A stretch of 64,000 nucleotides of DNA from Gammaproteobacteria bacterium (lineage in GTDB: Bacteria; Pseudomonadota; Gammaproteobacteria; Steroidobacterales; Woeseiaceae): positions 24,722 through 88,721 of the forward strand of contig JAOUHU010000008.1 in assembly GCA_029884455.1 (NCBI GenBank), given 5' to 3'. A program made the position numbers and the translations under genes. The stretch's first letter is position 1. Each line of letters begins with the position of its first letter. Under the pieces are notes generated by a model. It saw only the letters and a list, made by a program, of their open reading frames with translations. It did no database searches and was not told the origin of the DNA. Positions 27,403 through 37,412 of this stretch are shown here, in pieces.

Positions 27403-29643
27403 CTACTCATGCCATATTCGACGGTTGTCGTGGCGATACCGGCGAATCGACTCGAGTCCTGAAGCCGCGCACAGACTGAGTTCTATGGCACCAGCTGTTG
27501 CCGTATTCAAGACATCAGCACCGGCTGCCTGCCATCGTTGCACGATATCGGGCTTTGGCAGGCCCCAATGGTTGTTGTACCCGCTGGATACGATCGCGAT
27601 CGACGCCTGCAGTGCCTCGACGAATGGCGGCGTCGACGAAGTGCGACTGCCATGATGCGGAACAACCACGGCGTCGACCGCGAGCAGGCTCCGGGTCCTG
27701 GTAAGTTCTTGCTCCGCGGATGCTTCAATGTCACCAGTGAGCAAAAGGCGATGTTCACCCACCGAAAGTTGCAGTACACAGGAGCGATTGTTGCCTTCGA
27801 CATCGGCCAGCAGCGGCGGATAAAGCACTTCGAACTCGACACCGTCATACGACCAGTTCTGGCCGGCGCGACATGGCAGCGTCCTGACGCCGGCCAGCGG
27901 TTCTCCTGCCAGAACCTCGTGCACCGGCAGGGAATCCAGGATCGCCCCGACCCCGCCGGCATGATCCAGGTCCGCATGCGACACCAGCAGCCGGTCCAGT
28001 TCGCGAACACCACGGTGCGCAAGGTAAGGCAGCACAACATTGGCGGCGGCGTTGCCACCGCTGCGATAGGCCGGTCCGGTGTCATACAGGAGAGTGCGCC
28101 GATGCGTCTCGATAACTACCGCGAGACCCTGCCCTACGTCGAGGATACTGACCCGCGCGCAGCCTGTGCCGGGCCGGCCAGGCTGATGCAAGAGCAGCGC
28201 GACCAAACCCAGCCATGCGACCGGCCGCCCCGGCCATCCGGGCGGCAGCAATGCCCACAGTCCAGGTGCGATGATGCTCAGCCAGGCCACGCCGGTCAGC
28301 GCCGGCACCGTTATTGATGCCAGCGGCAATGCGGCGAAAAGGGTCAGACCCTTTTCGAGCAGCGTGATACTGCGGGCAGCCAGCAGTAGCGCCAGGTCAC
28401 CAAGCGGCTGCAATGCGCCGTCCAGTACCAGGCCAAGCAGCGACAGTGGCACGGTAACAAATGCGAATAACGGCACAGCCAGCAGGTTAACCGGCAGCGC
28501 CGCCAGCGAAACACGGTCGAACAGTACGGCGACCAGCGGCAGCAGGCCGCATAACAACATGAGTTGCAGTGTTGCCAGCCCGGCACGCCGCCGTGCCACC
28601 CAGATCAGCAATGCAACCGCTGCGAACGACAACATGAAGCCGGGTGTCATGGTCGCAAGTGGATCCAGCAACGCTATCAGCAGCGCTGCGGCACTGACAA
28701 TCGCCGCCAGCTTCGGTTTGCGATGCATGAATGCGGCGCCGCCGACCAGCAATAGCATCAGGCTGGCGCGACGCGCAGGCACCGCGAATCCGGCAATCGT
28801 GGCGTACCACAGCGCCACCACGACCGAACACACTATTGCGGCGCGCCGATGGTTACGTTGCCGCGCACGCACCGAGAGCAAGCCGGCGGCAAACAATGCC
28901 AGCAAATAGGCCCCGCCGGCGGCCAAACCGATGTGCAGCCCGGAAATCGCCATCAGGTGACTGGTGCCGGTTGTTGCGTAGCGTTGCCATTGTGCATCGC
29001 TCAGCAGGTGGCGGGTACCGACGACGAGCGCAATCAGCACCGCCGCTGGCTCGGGGTTTTCGATCAGCGCCACAACCCGGCCGACAAAGCGGCGCTGTAA
29101 CTGATCGACCGCGCTCGATGGCAGTGGCGGCAGCAGGCGATTGCGGTGACCGTTGACCACATAACCGGTCGCCGCCATGCGTTCGCGAAACAGCCAGGCC
29201 TCGAAGTCGAAGCCGCCCGGGTTGCGTGCACCGCGCGGCCGCCGCAACCGTACTTCAAGCCGCCAGCGATCGCCATGATGCAAGCTTACCGGAGGCTCGT
29301 ACCAACTTAAGCGGACTCGCGCCGGCAGGCGCGCATCATCAAGTGGCTGCACCAGGAAGCTGCTGGTAGCCCCGCTTGTCGACGGAAAATCGACGACCTT
29401 GATCTCAACAACCAGGCTGTCACCTTCGATGGCAGCGGGTATGCGGGACGCAATGAGTTCCTCGGCCGCCAGAAAAAACCAGCCGAGGCCAACCACGAAA
29501 CCGGCCAGCAGCAACCAGCAACGCGTGATCAGCAGCAGCAGTACTACAAGAAAGGCGGCATTCAAGTGTCCGGAGGTGCCGGCAAAGCTGCTAAGCTGCA
29601 GCGCGTACATACCTGCCAATACACTCAGGCAGGCTCGTGTCAT
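27403..29643 (-). CDS. comEC: DNA internalization competence protein ComEC/Rec2
   Basis: ComEC forms the inner-membrane channel for single-stranded DNA in natural transformation. The 746-residue protein has an N-terminal membrane region with an OB-like segment (about 60-170), the central Competence domain with many helices (ALVVGTRHLLS, TSHLMAISGLHIGLAAGG) and a C-terminal metallo-beta-lactamase domain with HADLDHAGG near residue 555 and PHHGSRTSS later. All three parts are intact, so the gene looks functional. It leads the operon towards exbB and is divergent from the DUF2062 gene, a frequent pairing in gammaproteobacteria. Confidence 0.95.
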   Translation of the reverse strand: MTRACLSVLAGMYALQLSSFAGTSGHLNAAFLVVLLLLITRCWLLLAGFVVGLGWFFLAAEELIASRIPAAIEGDSLVVEIKVVDFPSTSGATSSFLVQPLDDARLPARVRLSWYEPPVSLHHGDRWRLEVRLRRPRGARNPGGFDFEAWLFRERMAATGYVVNGHRNRLLPPLPSSAVDQLQRRFVGRVVALIENPEPAAVLIALVVGTRHLLSDAQWQRYATTGTSHLMAISGLHIGLAAGGAYLLALFAAGLLSVRARQRNHRRAAIVCSVVVALWYATIAGFAVPARRASLMLLLVGGAAFMHRKPKLAAIVSAAALLIALLDPLATMTPGFMLSFAAVALLIWVARRRAGLATLQLMLLCGLLPLVAVLFDRVSLAALPVNLLAVPLFAFVTVPLSLLGLVLDGALQPLGDLALLLAARSITLLEKGLTLFAALPLASITVPALTGVAWLSIIAPGLWALLPPGWPGRPVAWLGLVALLLHQPGRPGTGCARVSILDVGQGLAVVIETHRRTLLYDTGPAYRSGGNAAANVVLPYLAHRGVRELDRLLVSHADLDHAGGVGAILDSLPVHEVLAGEPLAGVRTLPCRAGQNWSYDGVEFEVLYPPLLADVEGNNRSCVLQLSVGEHRLLLTGDIEASAEQELTRTRSLLAVDAVVVPHHGSRTSSTPPFVEALQASIAIVSSGYNNHWGLPKPDIVQRWQAAGADVLNTATAGAIELSLCAASGLESIRRYRHDNRRIWHE

Positions 29644-29701
29644 TGCGGGGCTTGCTCGGCATTGATGGTCTCAGCCCCCATCGAATCGGAACACGTACCA
29701 A

Positions 29702-30220
29702 TTGCCAAGGCGCTTTTTTCGGAAATTCGCATTCAAACGACATCAGCTGGCCGAACGCTGGTTCATGGCGCCGTTCCGTCACCTGTTACACGATCATTCG
29801 CTCTGGAGCATTCGGCGGCGCACGGTGGTTCCCGCAGTCGGATTGGGAACGTTTATCGCGTTCCTGCCGATTCCGGGCCACATACTGGTCGCAGTGCTGG
29901 GTTCGCTGTGGTTGCGCTGTAATATCCCGGTGGCGGCACTGACCACTTTTATCGTCAATCCGGTCACGATCGGACCGGTTTACCTTTTCAGCTACCTGGT
30001 CGGCGCGAAGTTGCTGGGCCTTGCACCGGTACCATTCAATATCGAGTTATCGATCCACTGGATGACGACCACGTTTCTCTCGATCTGGCAGCCGTTGATT
30101 CTCGGCTGCGTACTGGTCGGCAGCATCGCAGCACTGACGAGCTACGTGATGCTGGATGTGTTCTGGCGGTTTTCGCTCGGCGAATACAAGACGCGCAAGA
30201 GAAAGCAACGCGAAGAATAG
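29702..30220 (+). CDS. DUF2062 domain membrane protein
   Basis: The 172-residue protein has the family pattern of an N-terminal basic segment (MPRRFFRK), RRTVVPAVGLGTFIAFLPIPGH, and NPVTIGPVYLFSYLVG, with about three membrane helices and a basic tail. DUF2062 proteins are conserved but lack an established function. The start is TTG at 29702, chosen because the encoded N-terminus matches the family; no ATG gives a complete protein. It is divergent from comEC and its stop lies two bases from the lolD stop. Confidence 0.82.
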   Translation: MPRRFFRKFAFKRHQLAERWFMAPFRHLLHDHSLWSIRRRTVVPAVGLGTFIAFLPIPGHILVAVLGSLWLRCNIPVAALTTFIVNPVTIGPVYLFSYLVGAKLLGLAPVPFNIELSIHWMTTTFLSIWQPLILGCVLVGSIAALTSYVMLDVFWRFSLGEYKTRKRKQREE

Positions 30221-30222
30221 GA

Positions 30223-30909
30223 CTACATGGCCCTGAGCCGGCCGTTTTCCAGCAACAAGATGCGATCCATGCGCTCGGCGATGCTCATATCGTGCGTCAC
30301 AACGACCAGGCTCGTTTGCAACTCCTGGTTCAGCTGCAGCATCAGCCGCATTACGTGCTCGCCATTGCCGGCATCCAGATTGCCAGTCGGCTCGTCTGCC
30401 AGGACCAGCTGCGGCCGCGTAATCAATGCCCGGGCGACAGCGGCTCGTTGCCGCTCGCCACCGGACAGCTCGCCGGGCTTGTGTGTCAGACGTTCGCCGA
30501 GACCCACCCGCGCCAGGAGCTGCCGCGCCTGCTCGAGGGCCAGGGTTTTCGGCTCGCGGCGAATCAGCAGCGGCATTGCAACGTTCTCTTCCGCTGTGAA
30601 CTCGGCCAGCAAATGATGAAACTGGTAGACGAATCCGAGATAGCGATTGCGCAACTCGCTCTTCGCCAGTTCGCCGGCACCATGCATGGCCTGGCCGCCG
30701 ACCAGCACCTCACCATCGTCAGGATCGTCGAGGCCGCCGAGAATCTGCAATAGCGTGGTCTTGCCGGATCCCGAGGACCCGACTATGGCCACGCGTTCCG
30801 CTGCATGCACGACCAGGTCAACCGCACTCAGCACCACCAGCGTACTGTCACCCTCGCGGAAGCGGCGCGCCACGCCCCGACACTGCAACACCGGTACCAT
30901 GCTATTCAT
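30223..30909 (-). CDS. lolD: Lipoprotein-releasing ABC transporter ATPase
   Basis: LolD powers release of outer-membrane lipoproteins from the inner membrane. From the proposed ATG at 30909 (MNSMVPVLQ) it is 228 residues, the family length, with Walker A VGSSGSGKTTLL, the LolD-specific ELRNRYLGFVYQFHHLL, signature ELSGGERQR and Walker B LVLADEPTGNLD. The frame is open further upstream but that extension has no homology to LolD. An ATG at 30900 is an alternative. The start lies inside the end of the preceding permease gene, an eight-base overlap. Confidence 0.95.
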   Translation of the reverse strand: MNSMVPVLQCRGVARRFREGDSTLVVLSAVDLVVHAAERVAIVGSSGSGKTTLLQILGGLDDPDDGEVLVGGQAMHGAGELAKSELRNRYLGFVYQFHHLLAEFTAEENVAMPLLIRREPKTLALEQARQLLARVGLGERLTHKPGELSGGERQRAAVARALITRPQLVLADEPTGNLDAGNGEHVMRLMLQLNQELQTSLVVVTHDMSIAERMDRILLLENGRLRAM

Positions 30910-32149
30910 AGCGCAGCACTTCTGCCGGTGGCGTACGCGCCGCCATCCATGCCGGGTACACCGTTGATAGCAGTGCCAGTGACAAGGCAATCATGGCAAT
31001 TTTTACAACGTCGGCAAGTTGCAGCTCCGCCGGCAGGTCGCTGATGAAATACACATCGGCTGCAAGGAACTTGATGCCGAACGACGACTCGAAAAACGCC
31101 ACAATACTCTCCAGGTTCAGGGCCAGCAGGATACCAGCTGTAACGCCGATGAAGGTGCCCACCACGCCAATCACACTGCCTTGCGTGACAAATATTTTCA
31201 GGATGCTGGACGGACGTGCGCCAATAGTGCGCAGCACAGCAATATCCGACTGCTTGTCTTTCACCACCATGACCAGTGTCGACACAATATTAAAAGCAGC
31301 TACCGCAATGACCAGCAACAGGATAACGAACAGTATTGATTTCGTAATCTGGATAGATTTGAAAAAATTCACATGCCGCCGCTGCCAGTTCGACACCAGC
31401 ACGACTTCGCCGTGGGCGATCGCAACATCGCGCACGATCTCCGGCGCCGCATAAATATCGATCACAGCCAGGCGCACACCGCTGACGGCGTCCTGCAAAC
31501 GATACAGGCGTTGTGCATCCTGCAGATTGATAAACGCGAGATGCCGGTCGTATTCGAACATGCCTACCCGATACAGGCCACTGACTGTAAAGCGCTTGGT
31601 TCGCGGCACGATACCGGCCGGTGTCACAATTCCCTGTGCGAGTGTTACCGTCAGCTTGTCGCCAACCGTAGTGCGCAACGCTTTGGCGAGCTCGACGCCA
31701 AGCACGATGTTGAATTCGCCAGCCGCGAGGCTGTCCAGCCTGCCTGCAGTCATGACACCGTCAATACCCGCGACCTTGTTTTCCGCCACCGGGTCTATGC
31801 CGCGTAGTTCCGCACCACCAAGTGCTTCGCCAAACATGAGCAAGGCCTGTCCGCTGACGAACGGCGCGGTGGCCCGAACGCGTGGGTCGTCGGCCGCCGT
31901 AGCCGAGGTCGCGCGCCAATCCTTTAGCTCGCCGTCAATGCCCTCGATACTCGCGTGCGCTGTCATGGTCAGCAACCGCTCATGCAACTCGCGTTCAAAT
32001 CCATTCACCACCGAGAGCACGACAATCAGTACCGCAACCGCAATGGCAATGCCGAGCATAGAAATTGCCGAAATCATCGACACAAAATTATTGCTGCTGC
32101 GCGAGCGCACATAACGGGTACCGACCCAGAATTCGAAAGCCTGTCGCAT
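30902..32149 (-). CDS. Lipoprotein-releasing ABC transporter permease (LolC/LolE family), second copy
   Basis: The 415-residue inner-membrane permease has an N-terminal helix (SAISMLGIAIAVAVLIVVLSVVNGFE), a periplasmic MacB-like domain and three C-terminal helices of the FtsX family (VILLLVIAVAAFNIVSTLVMVV, GVVGTFIGVTAGILLAL). The ATG at 32149 (MRQAFEFWVGTRYVRS) is chosen because it follows the first permease stop by four bases and matches the family N-terminus. With its upstream neighbour and LolD it would form the LolCDE complex. Which copy is LolC and which LolE cannot be told from inspection. Confidence 0.9.
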   Translation of the reverse strand: MRQAFEFWVGTRYVRSRSSNNFVSMISAISMLGIAIAVAVLIVVLSVVNGFERELHERLLTMTAHASIEGIDGELKDWRATSATAADDPRVRATAPFVSGQALLMFGEALGGAELRGIDPVAENKVAGIDGVMTAGRLDSLAAGEFNIVLGVELAKALRTTVGDKLTVTLAQGIVTPAGIVPRTKRFTVSGLYRVGMFEYDRHLAFINLQDAQRLYRLQDAVSGVRLAVIDIYAAPEIVRDVAIAHGEVVLVSNWQRRHVNFFKSIQITKSILFVILLLVIAVAAFNIVSTLVMVVKDKQSDIAVLRTIGARPSSILKIFVTQGSVIGVVGTFIGVTAGILLALNLESIVAFFESSFGIKFLAADVYFISDLPAELQLADVVKIAMIALSLALLSTVYPAWMAARTPPAEVLRYE

Positions 32150-32153
32150 CTGC

Positions 32154-33398
32154 CTACTCGTATCGGAGTGCGACGGCCGGGTTAACATGCGCTGCCCGAC
32201 GCGCTGGATACAGCGTCGCCAGCGAGGTCAGCAGAAAGGCCGAGATCGCAATCGTGGTCACATCGGCCGACTCGAGCTCGGACGGGATCCGCGTTACGTA
32301 GAAAACGTCGCCAGGCATGATCTGGAAACCCAGCGTCTGCTCAAGAAACGGCACGATAACCGGCACATTGATGGCCAGCACGATGCCAAGCGCAACGCCG
32401 ATGAAAACTCCTGCCCAGCCGATCACCGCCCCCTGGATGAAAAACACCTTGACCACACCCGCGGGCCGCATGCCGAGCGTCCGCAGCACTGCAATATCGT
32501 TGGTCTTGTCAGTGACGACCATGACGAGACTGGCAACGATATTGAATGCCGCAACCGCGATGATCAGCGACAGGATCAGGGACATCATCATTTTTTCAAT
32601 GCGTATGGCGCGAAAATAGCTGGCGTTTTCGATCGTCCAGTCACTGCTGACGACGTCACTGCCAAGCTGCTCGCGCAACTCCGCAGCGATCTGCGGCGCA
32701 GCCATGACATCGTAGGCGCGAAAGCGCACGGCGCTGCGCGCAGCGCCAAGACCCAGGATCGCGGCAGCATCACTGGCGCTGACCAGTGCCAGCGACGCAT
32801 CGTGCTCCTGCAGGCCCGCCTCGAACACTCCGGACAATTCAAATCGCTCCAGCACCGGCCGCAATGTGCCATCGCCTGCCGGTCGCGGAATCAACATGAC
32901 CACCGCATCGCCGAGGTACAGGCCCAGGTCGACGGCCAGTAACCGGCCAAGAATGATTTTGCGCGAACCCGGTTGCAGGCTGTCGAGAGTGCCTTCGAGC
33001 AAATTCAGCGGTGGCTCTGACAGGGTGCTCTCGTATTCAGGCTCGATGCCGTGCGCGAGAACAGCGCGCAGCTCACGACCGGACTGGATCATGCCCTCCA
33101 TTTGCACCAGCGGCGCGGCGGCGGCAACACCAGGGTGCTCCAGTACACTGCGATGCAGGCTGCGCCAGTCATCGCTTGCGCCGTCGGCGGACGCAATCTG
33201 GCCATGCGCCGACATACTCAGCAGGCGCGTGCGTAATTCACCCTCAAAGCCGTTCATCACCGACAGGATGACGATCAGCGCCGCCACACCGAGCGCCACC
33301 CCGGCCAGCGAGATCAGGGTAATGAATGATACGAATCGGGTGCGGCGCTTCGCACGCAGGTAGCGAAGCCCGACAAACAGTTCAACGGGGTTGATCAT
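32154..33398 (-). CDS. Lipoprotein-releasing ABC transporter permease (LolC/LolE family), first copy
   Basis: The 414-residue protein has the same layout as its neighbour: an N-terminal helix (ISLAGVALGVAALIVILSVMNGFE), a large periplasmic domain and three C-terminal FtsX-type helices. The start MINPVELFVGLRYLRAKRR is typical of LolC/LolE. It is the first gene of the permease-permease-lolD transcript, so the ATPase gene is last and not between the permeases as in the E. coli lolCDE order. The two copies share NGFE, VAAFNIV and ALRYE/VLRYE ends, showing descent from one duplication. Confidence 0.92.
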   Translation of the reverse strand: MINPVELFVGLRYLRAKRRTRFVSFITLISLAGVALGVAALIVILSVMNGFEGELRTRLLSMSAHGQIASADGASDDWRSLHRSVLEHPGVAAAAPLVQMEGMIQSGRELRAVLAHGIEPEYESTLSEPPLNLLEGTLDSLQPGSRKIILGRLLAVDLGLYLGDAVVMLIPRPAGDGTLRPVLERFELSGVFEAGLQEHDASLALVSASDAAAILGLGAARSAVRFRAYDVMAAPQIAAELREQLGSDVVSSDWTIENASYFRAIRIEKMMMSLILSLIIAVAAFNIVASLVMVVTDKTNDIAVLRTLGMRPAGVVKVFFIQGAVIGWAGVFIGVALGIVLAINVPVIVPFLEQTLGFQIMPGDVFYVTRIPSELESADVTTIAISAFLLTSLATLYPARRAAHVNPAVALRYE

Positions 33399-33513
33399 GG
33401 CCTCGCATTAAAGCACATCCTGCCAAAATTCGTCTCAATTCGTGACCCGATTCACAGTTTTCGCAGGGAGAATAAAACCTTTTAAATCAAATGTTTCTCG
33501 CTACCATTTGGAG

Positions 33514-33522
33514 TGATATAGT
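33514..33522 (+). promoter_or_regulatory. Candidate extended -10 promoter
   Basis: TGATATAGT matches an extended -10 element (TGnTATAAT) and stands 28 bases before the ATG of the small secreted protein gene; no good -35 box is seen, as is usual for extended -10 promoters. The surrounding 33470-33525 is AT-richer than its neighbourhood. Confidence 0.4.
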
Positions 33523-33549
33523 GAGGCCGTACGAGAGGAGTATCAGCAA

Positions 33550-33825
33550 ATGACCAAGCTCTGGAAAGCAACAATTTTGGCGCTCATGCTCGGCACTGCC
33601 GGCATGGCTGGCGCCGACACTTTGGATATGGATGGCACCTCCGCGCAGCCCGGCTCGGTCGGTCCCGCGAGCGGTACGACACAGGCCAGCGTCGAGGCCA
33701 ATTTTGGCAGCCCGATTGCGAAGAAGCCGCCGGTCGGCGATCCACCAATATCCAGCTGGGAATACGACAGCTTCATCGTCTATTTCGAGTACGACCGCGT
33801 CATTCACGCCGTCAAGAAACGCTAA
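33550..33825 (+). CDS. Small secreted protein of unknown function
   Basis: The 91-residue product has a signal peptide (KLWKATILALMLGTAGMAGA, cleavage before DTLDMDG) and a mature part of about 69 residues: a proline/glycine-rich linker, then QASVEANFGSPIAKKPPVGDPPISSWEYDSFIVYFEY. The pattern of a helix with a phenylalanine-glycine-x-P turn followed by two beta-strands and VIHAVKK resembles the small BamE/OmlA-like fold, and similar proteins occur beside mfd in other gammaproteobacteria. No lipobox cysteine is present, so it would be soluble in the periplasm. GAGGAG before the ATG supports the start. A strong terminator follows. Confidence 0.8.
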   Translation: MTKLWKATILALMLGTAGMAGADTLDMDGTSAQPGSVGPASGTTQASVEANFGSPIAKKPPVGDPPISSWEYDSFIVYFEYDRVIHAVKKR

Positions 33826-33846
33826 GCGGTATATCACCCCATCAGC

Positions 33847-33883
33847 AACGCCCGGGCACTAATCTGCCCGGGCGTTTTTTTTT
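33847..33883 (+). terminator. Strong Rho-independent terminator
   Basis: A perfect 12-bp stem (arms 33847-33858 and 33865-33876, GC-rich core GCCCGGGC) with a 6-base loop is followed by an uninterrupted T-run to 33883. It ends the small secreted protein gene and insulates mfd, which starts 46 bases later. Confidence 0.93.
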
Positions 33884-33929
33884 CTGCGCTGTGGGATAAT
33901 CGCCAGCCGTTTCCGGCCCGCATGTCACA

Positions 33930-36900
33930 TTGGCACCCGATCCTCTATTACTGTCGCCCAATCAGGCGCTGCCGATTGCCGGCCGCAGCATTGCATTCGG
34001 CCGCCTGCTCGGTGCCAGCGCCGCACTGGCAATTACAGAGCTCGCCAGGCAGGCGGCAGCGCCGCTGCTGGTGATCGCCGAGGACCCTCGGCAGGCGGAC
34101 CTGCTCGAGGCGGAAATGCGTTTTTTTGCAAGCGGCGCAACGCCCGTGCAGCACTTTGTCGAGTGGGAGACCCTGCCCTGGGACAGTTTTTCGCCGCACC
34201 AGGACATCATTTCCGAGCGGCTTGCGGTGCTCGCGACACTGCAGCAACAACAGGGCGGCATTTGCGTGGTCTCCGCGCCAGCCCTGCTACAGCGCTTGCC
34301 GCCTACCGACTATGTGGCCGCACGTTCGTTATCGCTGCGGCGTGGGCAATCGCTGCCGCGTGATCCGTTTATCGACTCACTGACGGCCGCTGGCTACCTG
34401 CGAGTGCCGCAGGTCAGCGAACACGGCGAATTCGCGGTGCGCGGCTCGCTGATTGATGTTTATCCTATGGGTTCGGAACGGCCCATTCGTATCGATTTCT
34501 TCGATGACGAGATTGAGAGTCTGCGGTATTTCGGCGTCGATTCGCAGTTGTCTGGTGAGCCACTCGAACAAATCCGTCTGCTGCCAGCGCGTGAAGTGCC
34601 GCTCGATGCCGACTCTATCCGGTTTTTCCGCACCGCCTACCGGGAACGATTTGAAGGCCAACCTGCGAAGTCACGTGTTTATCGAGAGGTATCGGAAGGC
34701 ATCGCGCACGGCGGCATAGAGTACTACCTGCCGCTGTTTTTTGAGTCTACATGCAGCCTGCTCGACTACCTGCCTGGTGGCTGCCTGATTGTGGCACCCG
34801 ATGGACTGGAGGCGATACTTGCGCAGAGCTGGGTGGAGATCGAGGAGCGCTACGAGTTGTCGCGGCTCGATCCGGAACGGCCGATCCTGTCGGCCACGGA
34901 AACCTTCTTGACGCCCGAGGCGGTACAGGAGGAACTCGCCAAATTGCCGCAGGCCAGGTACTCACCGCAAACACTGGTCGACGCTGCCGAAGTCTGTAAT
35001 GTAGCAACGCAATTGCCACCGGCGCTGAAAATCGAGGCGCGCTACGAAGATTCCGCGGCTGCGCTGCTGCGCTTTCTCGATACCTTTGACGGCCGCGTAC
35101 TGTTCTGCTGCGACTCGGCTGGTCGTCGTGAGCAGCTGATCGATTTGCTCGCGGGGCGCAACCTAGACTTCGCCCGCGTTGACGGCTGGGAAGCGTTTCG
35201 CAACGGCCGCAACCGTATTGGCGTGGCCATCGCGCCGGTTGAAAACGGTGTTCTGCTACCGGCGCATCGCGTCGCAATTATTGGCGAGCAGCAATTATTC
35301 GGCGAACGCGCAAAACGGCGTAACCGGCAGCGACGAATCGAGCGTGACCCGGAAACCATAATTCGACAGCTCAACGACCTTGTTGCCGGTTCGCCAGTCG
35401 TACATGCGGAATACGGCGTTGGTCGTTACCGCGGCCTGGTGACAATCGAGACCGGCGGCATCGTTGGTGAGTTCCTGCAGCTCGAATACGCGGACGGTGA
35501 CAAGCTCTATGTGCCGGTGCACGCGCTGGACCTGATCACGCGTTTTACCGGCACCTCGCCTGAAAATGCGCCGTTGCATCGTCTTGGCAGCGACCAATGG
35601 GCGAAAGCGCAACGGCGCGCGATCCGGAAGATTCGCGACGTCGCGGCCGAACTCCTCGATGTTTATGCGCGCCGCGCGGCTCGCGCCGGGCATCATTTTC
35701 ACTGGCCCGAATCCGACTATCGTGCCTTCGAGAGCGGTTTTCCATTCGACCTGACCGAAGACCAGGAGCGGACAATCAACGAGGTGCTGGATGATTTGCG
35801 CACCGCCCGGCCGATGGACCGGGTTGTTTGCGGCGATGTCGGCTTTGGCAAAACCGAAGTGGCATTGCGAGCTACGTTTGCCGCCGTACACGGCGGCAAA
35901 CAGGTCGCGATACTGGTGCCGACGACCCTGCTTGCACAACAGCACGGCCAGACCTTCGCCGATCGCTTTGCCGACTGGCCAGTGCACGTCGAAGTGCTGT
36001 CGCGATTTCGTTCCGCCAATGCGGTCAAGTCCGTGGTGGCCGGCATGCGTGACGGCAAGGTCGATGTCGTCATCGGCACGCATCGATTGCTGCAGTACAC
36101 CAAAGACTTCAAGGACATCGGCCTGGTGATTATTGATGAGGAGCACAGGTTCGGAGTGCGGCACAAAGAAGCGATAAAATCGTTGCGCAGCGACATTGAC
36201 GTACTGACACTTACCGCGACACCGATTCCACGCACATTGAATATGTCACTCGGCGGCCTGCGCGAATTGTCGCTGATTACGACCCCACCCGCGGAGCGGC
36301 TCGCGGTCAAGACCTTTGTCACCGAATGGAACGAAGTATTGATTCGCGAGGCCTGCCTGCGGGAAATCAAGCGCGGCGGCCAGGTGTACTTTATTCACAA
36401 TCGCGTTGACGATATCGCCGCGATGGGTGAACGGCTCGGCAAGCTGGTGCCGGAAGCCACTGTGCGTATTGGCCACGGCCAGATGCCGGAACGTGAGCTG
36501 GAACAGGTAATGCTGGATTTTTACCACCGTCGCTTCAATGTGCTGCTGTGCACGACGATTGTCGAAAGTGGCCTCGACGTACCTACGGCAAATACCATCA
36601 TCATCAATCGCGCCGACAAGTTCGGTCTGGCGCAACTGCACCAGCTGCGCGGCCGCGTCGGTCGATCGCACCATCGCGCCTATGCGTACCTTGTGGCGCC
36701 GCCACGCGCGGTGATGACAGCGGATGCGATCAAGCGGCTGGAAGCGATTGACTCACTGGAAGACCTGGGATCCGGCTTTACCCTCGCCACGCATGATCTC
36801 GAAATTCGTGGTGCCGGCGAACTGCTCGGCGACGAGCAGAGCGGCCAGATCCAGGAGATCGGTTTTTCCCTGTACACCGAACTGCTCGGACGGGCTGTCG

Positions 36901-37412
36901 ACTCGCTTCGCGCTGGCCGCGAACCGGACCTGGAAACTCCTCTGCATGCGGGCGTCGATATCAATCTGCACCTCGCCGCACTGCTCCCGGATGACTACGT
37001 ACCGGATGTACACCTGCGGCTGATCCTGTACAAACGTGTTGCCTCCAGTACGACGGCCGCGGAATTGCGTGAATTGCAGGTCGAATTGATTGATCGATTC
37101 GGGCTGCTGCCGGACCCCGCCAAAAACCTGCTGCGTATTGCCGCGATCAAACAGCAGGCTACGGCGCTGGGTATTGAGAAAATTGACGCCGCAGATAAGG
37201 GCGGATACCTGGTATTTGGCACAAACAGTCGTATCGATCCTGTAGCGCTGGTGCAATTAGTGCAAAATGGCAGCCAGGCTTACAAGCTGCAGGGCTCGCA
37301 CCGCCTGCAATTTCGCGGTAATTTCGGCTCGCCTACACAACGCTTCGAGGCGATTGAGCAACTTTTGGCACGACTGGCGGTTAAAACGGCAGCGTATGCA
37401 GCGGGGACCTGA
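33930..37412 (+). CDS. mfd: Transcription-repair coupling factor
   Basis: Mfd removes RNA polymerase stalled at DNA lesions and recruits UvrA. The 1160-residue protein has the UvrB-like N-terminal region, the RNA polymerase interaction domain (about 480-560, SPVVHAEYGVGRYRGL), a superfamily 2 motor with Walker A GDVGFGKTE (about 634-642) and DEEH near 736, then RGRVGRSHHRAYAY and the C-terminal TRCF domain. Length is normal. The frame opens with TTG; no ATG gives the family N-terminus. csiV follows directly after the stop. Confidence 0.96.
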   Translation: MAPDPLLLSPNQALPIAGRSIAFGRLLGASAALAITELARQAAAPLLVIAEDPRQADLLEAEMRFFASGATPVQHFVEWETLPWDSFSPHQDIISERLAVLATLQQQQGGICVVSAPALLQRLPPTDYVAARSLSLRRGQSLPRDPFIDSLTAAGYLRVPQVSEHGEFAVRGSLIDVYPMGSERPIRIDFFDDEIESLRYFGVDSQLSGEPLEQIRLLPAREVPLDADSIRFFRTAYRERFEGQPAKSRVYREVSEGIAHGGIEYYLPLFFESTCSLLDYLPGGCLIVAPDGLEAILAQSWVEIEERYELSRLDPERPILSATETFLTPEAVQEELAKLPQARYSPQTLVDAAEVCNVATQLPPALKIEARYEDSAAALLRFLDTFDGRVLFCCDSAGRREQLIDLLAGRNLDFARVDGWEAFRNGRNRIGVAIAPVENGVLLPAHRVAIIGEQQLFGERAKRRNRQRRIERDPETIIRQLNDLVAGSPVVHAEYGVGRYRGLVTIETGGIVGEFLQLEYADGDKLYVPVHALDLITRFTGTSPENAPLHRLGSDQWAKAQRRAIRKIRDVAAELLDVYARRAARAGHHFHWPESDYRAFESGFPFDLTEDQERTINEVLDDLRTARPMDRVVCGDVGFGKTEVALRATFAAVHGGKQVAILVPTTLLAQQHGQTFADRFADWPVHVEVLSRFRSANAVKSVVAGMRDGKVDVVIGTHRLLQYTKDFKDIGLVIIDEEHRFGVRHKEAIKSLRSDIDVLTLTATPIPRTLNMSLGGLRELSLITTPPAERLAVKTFVTEWNEVLIREACLREIKRGGQVYFIHNRVDDIAAMGERLGKLVPEATVRIGHGQMPERELEQVMLDFYHRRFNVLLCTTIVESGLDVPTANTIIINRADKFGLAQLHQLRGRVGRSHHRAYAYLVAPPRAVMTADAIKRLEAIDSLEDLGSGFTLATHDLEIRGAGELLGDEQSGQIQEIGFSLYTELLGRAVDSLRAGREPDLETPLHAGVDINLHLAALLPDDYVPDVHLRLILYKRVASSTTAAELRELQVELIDRFGLLPDPAKNLLRIAAIKQQATALGIEKIDAADKGGYLVFGTNSRIDPVALVQLVQNGSQAYKLQGSHRLQFRGNFGSPTQRFEAIEQLLARLAVKTAAYAAGT

